Part shown: positions 63,265 to 64,000 of the stretch, one piece after another
Layout: each line of letters starts with the position of its first letter
Position numbering within the stretch: the stretch's first letter is position 1
Assembly: GCF_016107555.1 (NCBI RefSeq)
Contig: NZ_JABASU010000007.1
Coordinates: forward strand, 47,441 to 111,440
Source: Psychrobacter celer
GTDB taxonomy: Bacteria; Pseudomonadota; Gammaproteobacteria; Pseudomonadales; Moraxellaceae
Direction of reading: 5' to 3'
DNA length: 64,000 nucleotides
Program-made: the position numbers and the translations under genes
The notes under the pieces: model-generated
Databases searched by the model: none
Seen by the model: the letters and a program-made list of their open reading frames with translations, nothing else
What the model was told of the DNA's origin: nothing

Positions 63265-63693
63265 TTACGCTTTATAGCGTATGACAGGTTGACCAAACTG
63301 CACAACTTCAGAGTTATCTACCAAAATCTCGTCAATGACACCGCTTTGGGTGGCCTCAAGAGGGTTCATGATTTTCATCGCTTCGATAATACCAAGCGTG
63401 TCGCCCGCTTGTACTTTTTGGCCGACCTTAACAAACGGTGGATCATTGGGGCTTGGGGCAGAATAAAAAACGCCAACCATTGGCGATGTCTCAACGCTAC
63501 CTGCCTTTGCTGCTGGTTTTGTATCTGCAGCCACTGGTGCTGCGCCAGCAGTAGGAGCGGCCATCATGGTCGGTACAGGGGCATCATAGTGACGAGTGAG
63601 ACTGATGTGTTCGTCATCAGAGCTGATTTCTAGATTGACCAGTTCACTTTCTTCCATGAGGGCGATGAGGGTGCGTATTTTTTCAATATCCAT
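63265..63693 (-). CDS. accB: Acetyl-CoA carboxylase, biotin carboxyl carrier protein
   Basis: Carries biotin between the two half-reactions. It has 142 residues. The N-terminal helix (MDIEKIRTLIALMEESELVN) is typical, followed by an Ala/Pro-rich linker. The C-terminal biotinyl domain carries the biotin lysine in GIIEAMKIMNPLEA. accC starts 192 bases downstream. Why the gap is this large is unclear, but both are on the same strand with no terminator between. Confidence 0.97.
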   Translation of the reverse strand: MDIEKIRTLIALMEESELVNLEISSDDEHISLTRHYDAPVPTMMAAPTAGAAPVAADTKPAAKAGSVETSPMVGVFYSAPSPNDPPFVKVGQKVQAGDTLGIIEAMKIMNPLEATQSGVIDEILVDNSEVVQFGQPVIRYKA

Positions 63694-63856
63694 AGTTTTT
63701 ATCTTGCCTTGTACTAAATTCGAGAAATAGTGTAACTAAATATTGTTTGATTGCTAATGATACCTAGATTCAGGCCAATGAGCAATCAATGTACAGTTGT
63801 TAACTGAGAATTTTTACATATTTTGACGTAATCTAGCTGTTTTAGTAAGAAACCCA

Positions 63857-64000
63857 CTACGATTTATCATTATCGATGTGGTTTTTAAGCCAAGCTGCTT
63901 GTACATCGTGCTGCATTCGGTCGCACGTTTGTATGATGGTCCTAACCGTTCCAAAAATCTTACTCAAACCTAGCCAATATTGACTATTAGATAGGTTTGA
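63857..64000 (-). CDS. Unidentified protein, C-terminal part only (cut by window edge)
   Basis: An open frame on the minus strand enters at the right edge and ends at the TAG at 63857, giving 47 residues. It reads YWLGLSKIFGTVRTIIQ, then CDRMQHDVQAAWLKNHIDND, which looks like a real helical C-terminus with mixed composition. It ends 163 bases before accB and is on the same strand. The family cannot be recognised from this short piece. Confidence 0.5.
   Translation of the reverse strand, partial: SNLSNSQYWLGLSKIFGTVRTIIQTCDRMQHDVQAAWLKNHIDNDKS

Overview
The window looks like a chromosomal segment of a Moraxellaceae gammaproteobacterium, most likely Psychrobacter or a close relative. This is inferred from gene content and family resemblance, not from any search. 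Supporting signs are the MnmG, RpoD, DnaG and NrdAB types, a BamD with a long C-terminal tail, a long DnaG with a low-complexity linker, a small Asp-tailed lipoprotein and the base composition. Almost all of the window is ordinary core chromosome. There is no rRNA, no recognised tRNA, no CRISPR array and no intact insertion sequence.

Layout. 1-2 kb: the end of a Nif3-like gene, divergent from a membrane-anchored DegS/AlgW-type periplasmic protease. 2-8.4 kb: class Ia ribonucleotide reductase (nrdA, nrdB, yfaE ferredoxin) on the minus strand. Its nrdA and nrdB are pushed apart by about 2.4 kb of accessory DNA holding a RelE/Phd-type toxin-antitoxin pair, an AT-rich two-helix membrane protein and an orphan protein that shares its C-terminal tail with the antitoxin. 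NrdR-like boxes lie upstream of nrdA. 8.7-11 kb: a DUF493 gene, a methyltransferase and tenA with a TPP riboswitch. 11-17.7 kb: rpoD, dnaG and bamD. 18-21.4 kb: rluD, pgeF and a flavodoxin-like oxidoreductase. 21.4-22.6 kb: a repeat-rich gap with a 44-residue lipoprotein gene. 22.6-26.6 kb: a three-gene cluster of a triheme cytochrome c, a Tat-exported FAD amine-oxidase-like enzyme and a monoheme cytochrome lipoprotein. It could be a periplasmic amine dehydrogenase feeding the respiratory chain, and is my best candidate for a poorly described system. 26.7-30.5 kb: tolQRAB without pal. 30.9-32.2 kb: an NCS2 purine permease.

32.9-36.9 kb: putA, followed by a separate small gene that matches the C-terminal ALDH-like cap domain of long PutA proteins, so the enzyme appears to be split into two polypeptides. 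37-47.4 kb: roxA, a small lipoprotein, purB, mnmA, ispF, grxD (preceded by an 8-codon mini-ORF in a structured leader), mnmG, chaB-like and an AEC transporter. 47.4-52.5 kb: a 50-residue membrane protein, a luciferase-like oxidoreductase, a membrane PQQ glucose-dehydrogenase-type enzyme and a CysB-family regulator. 53-58 kb: an ampG-like permease, prmC, a moeB-like gene and a UbiB-family kinase gene. 58-61.5 kb: an Lrp/AsnC regulator divergent from leuA, then a hypothetical protein. 61.7-64 kb: accC and accB, with the 3-prime end of an unidentified gene at the right edge.

Between genes there are at least three families of short dispersed repeats, one a roughly 140-bp palindromic MITE-like element, and a decayed coding remnant near rpoD. 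Many gene ends carry clear intrinsic terminators.
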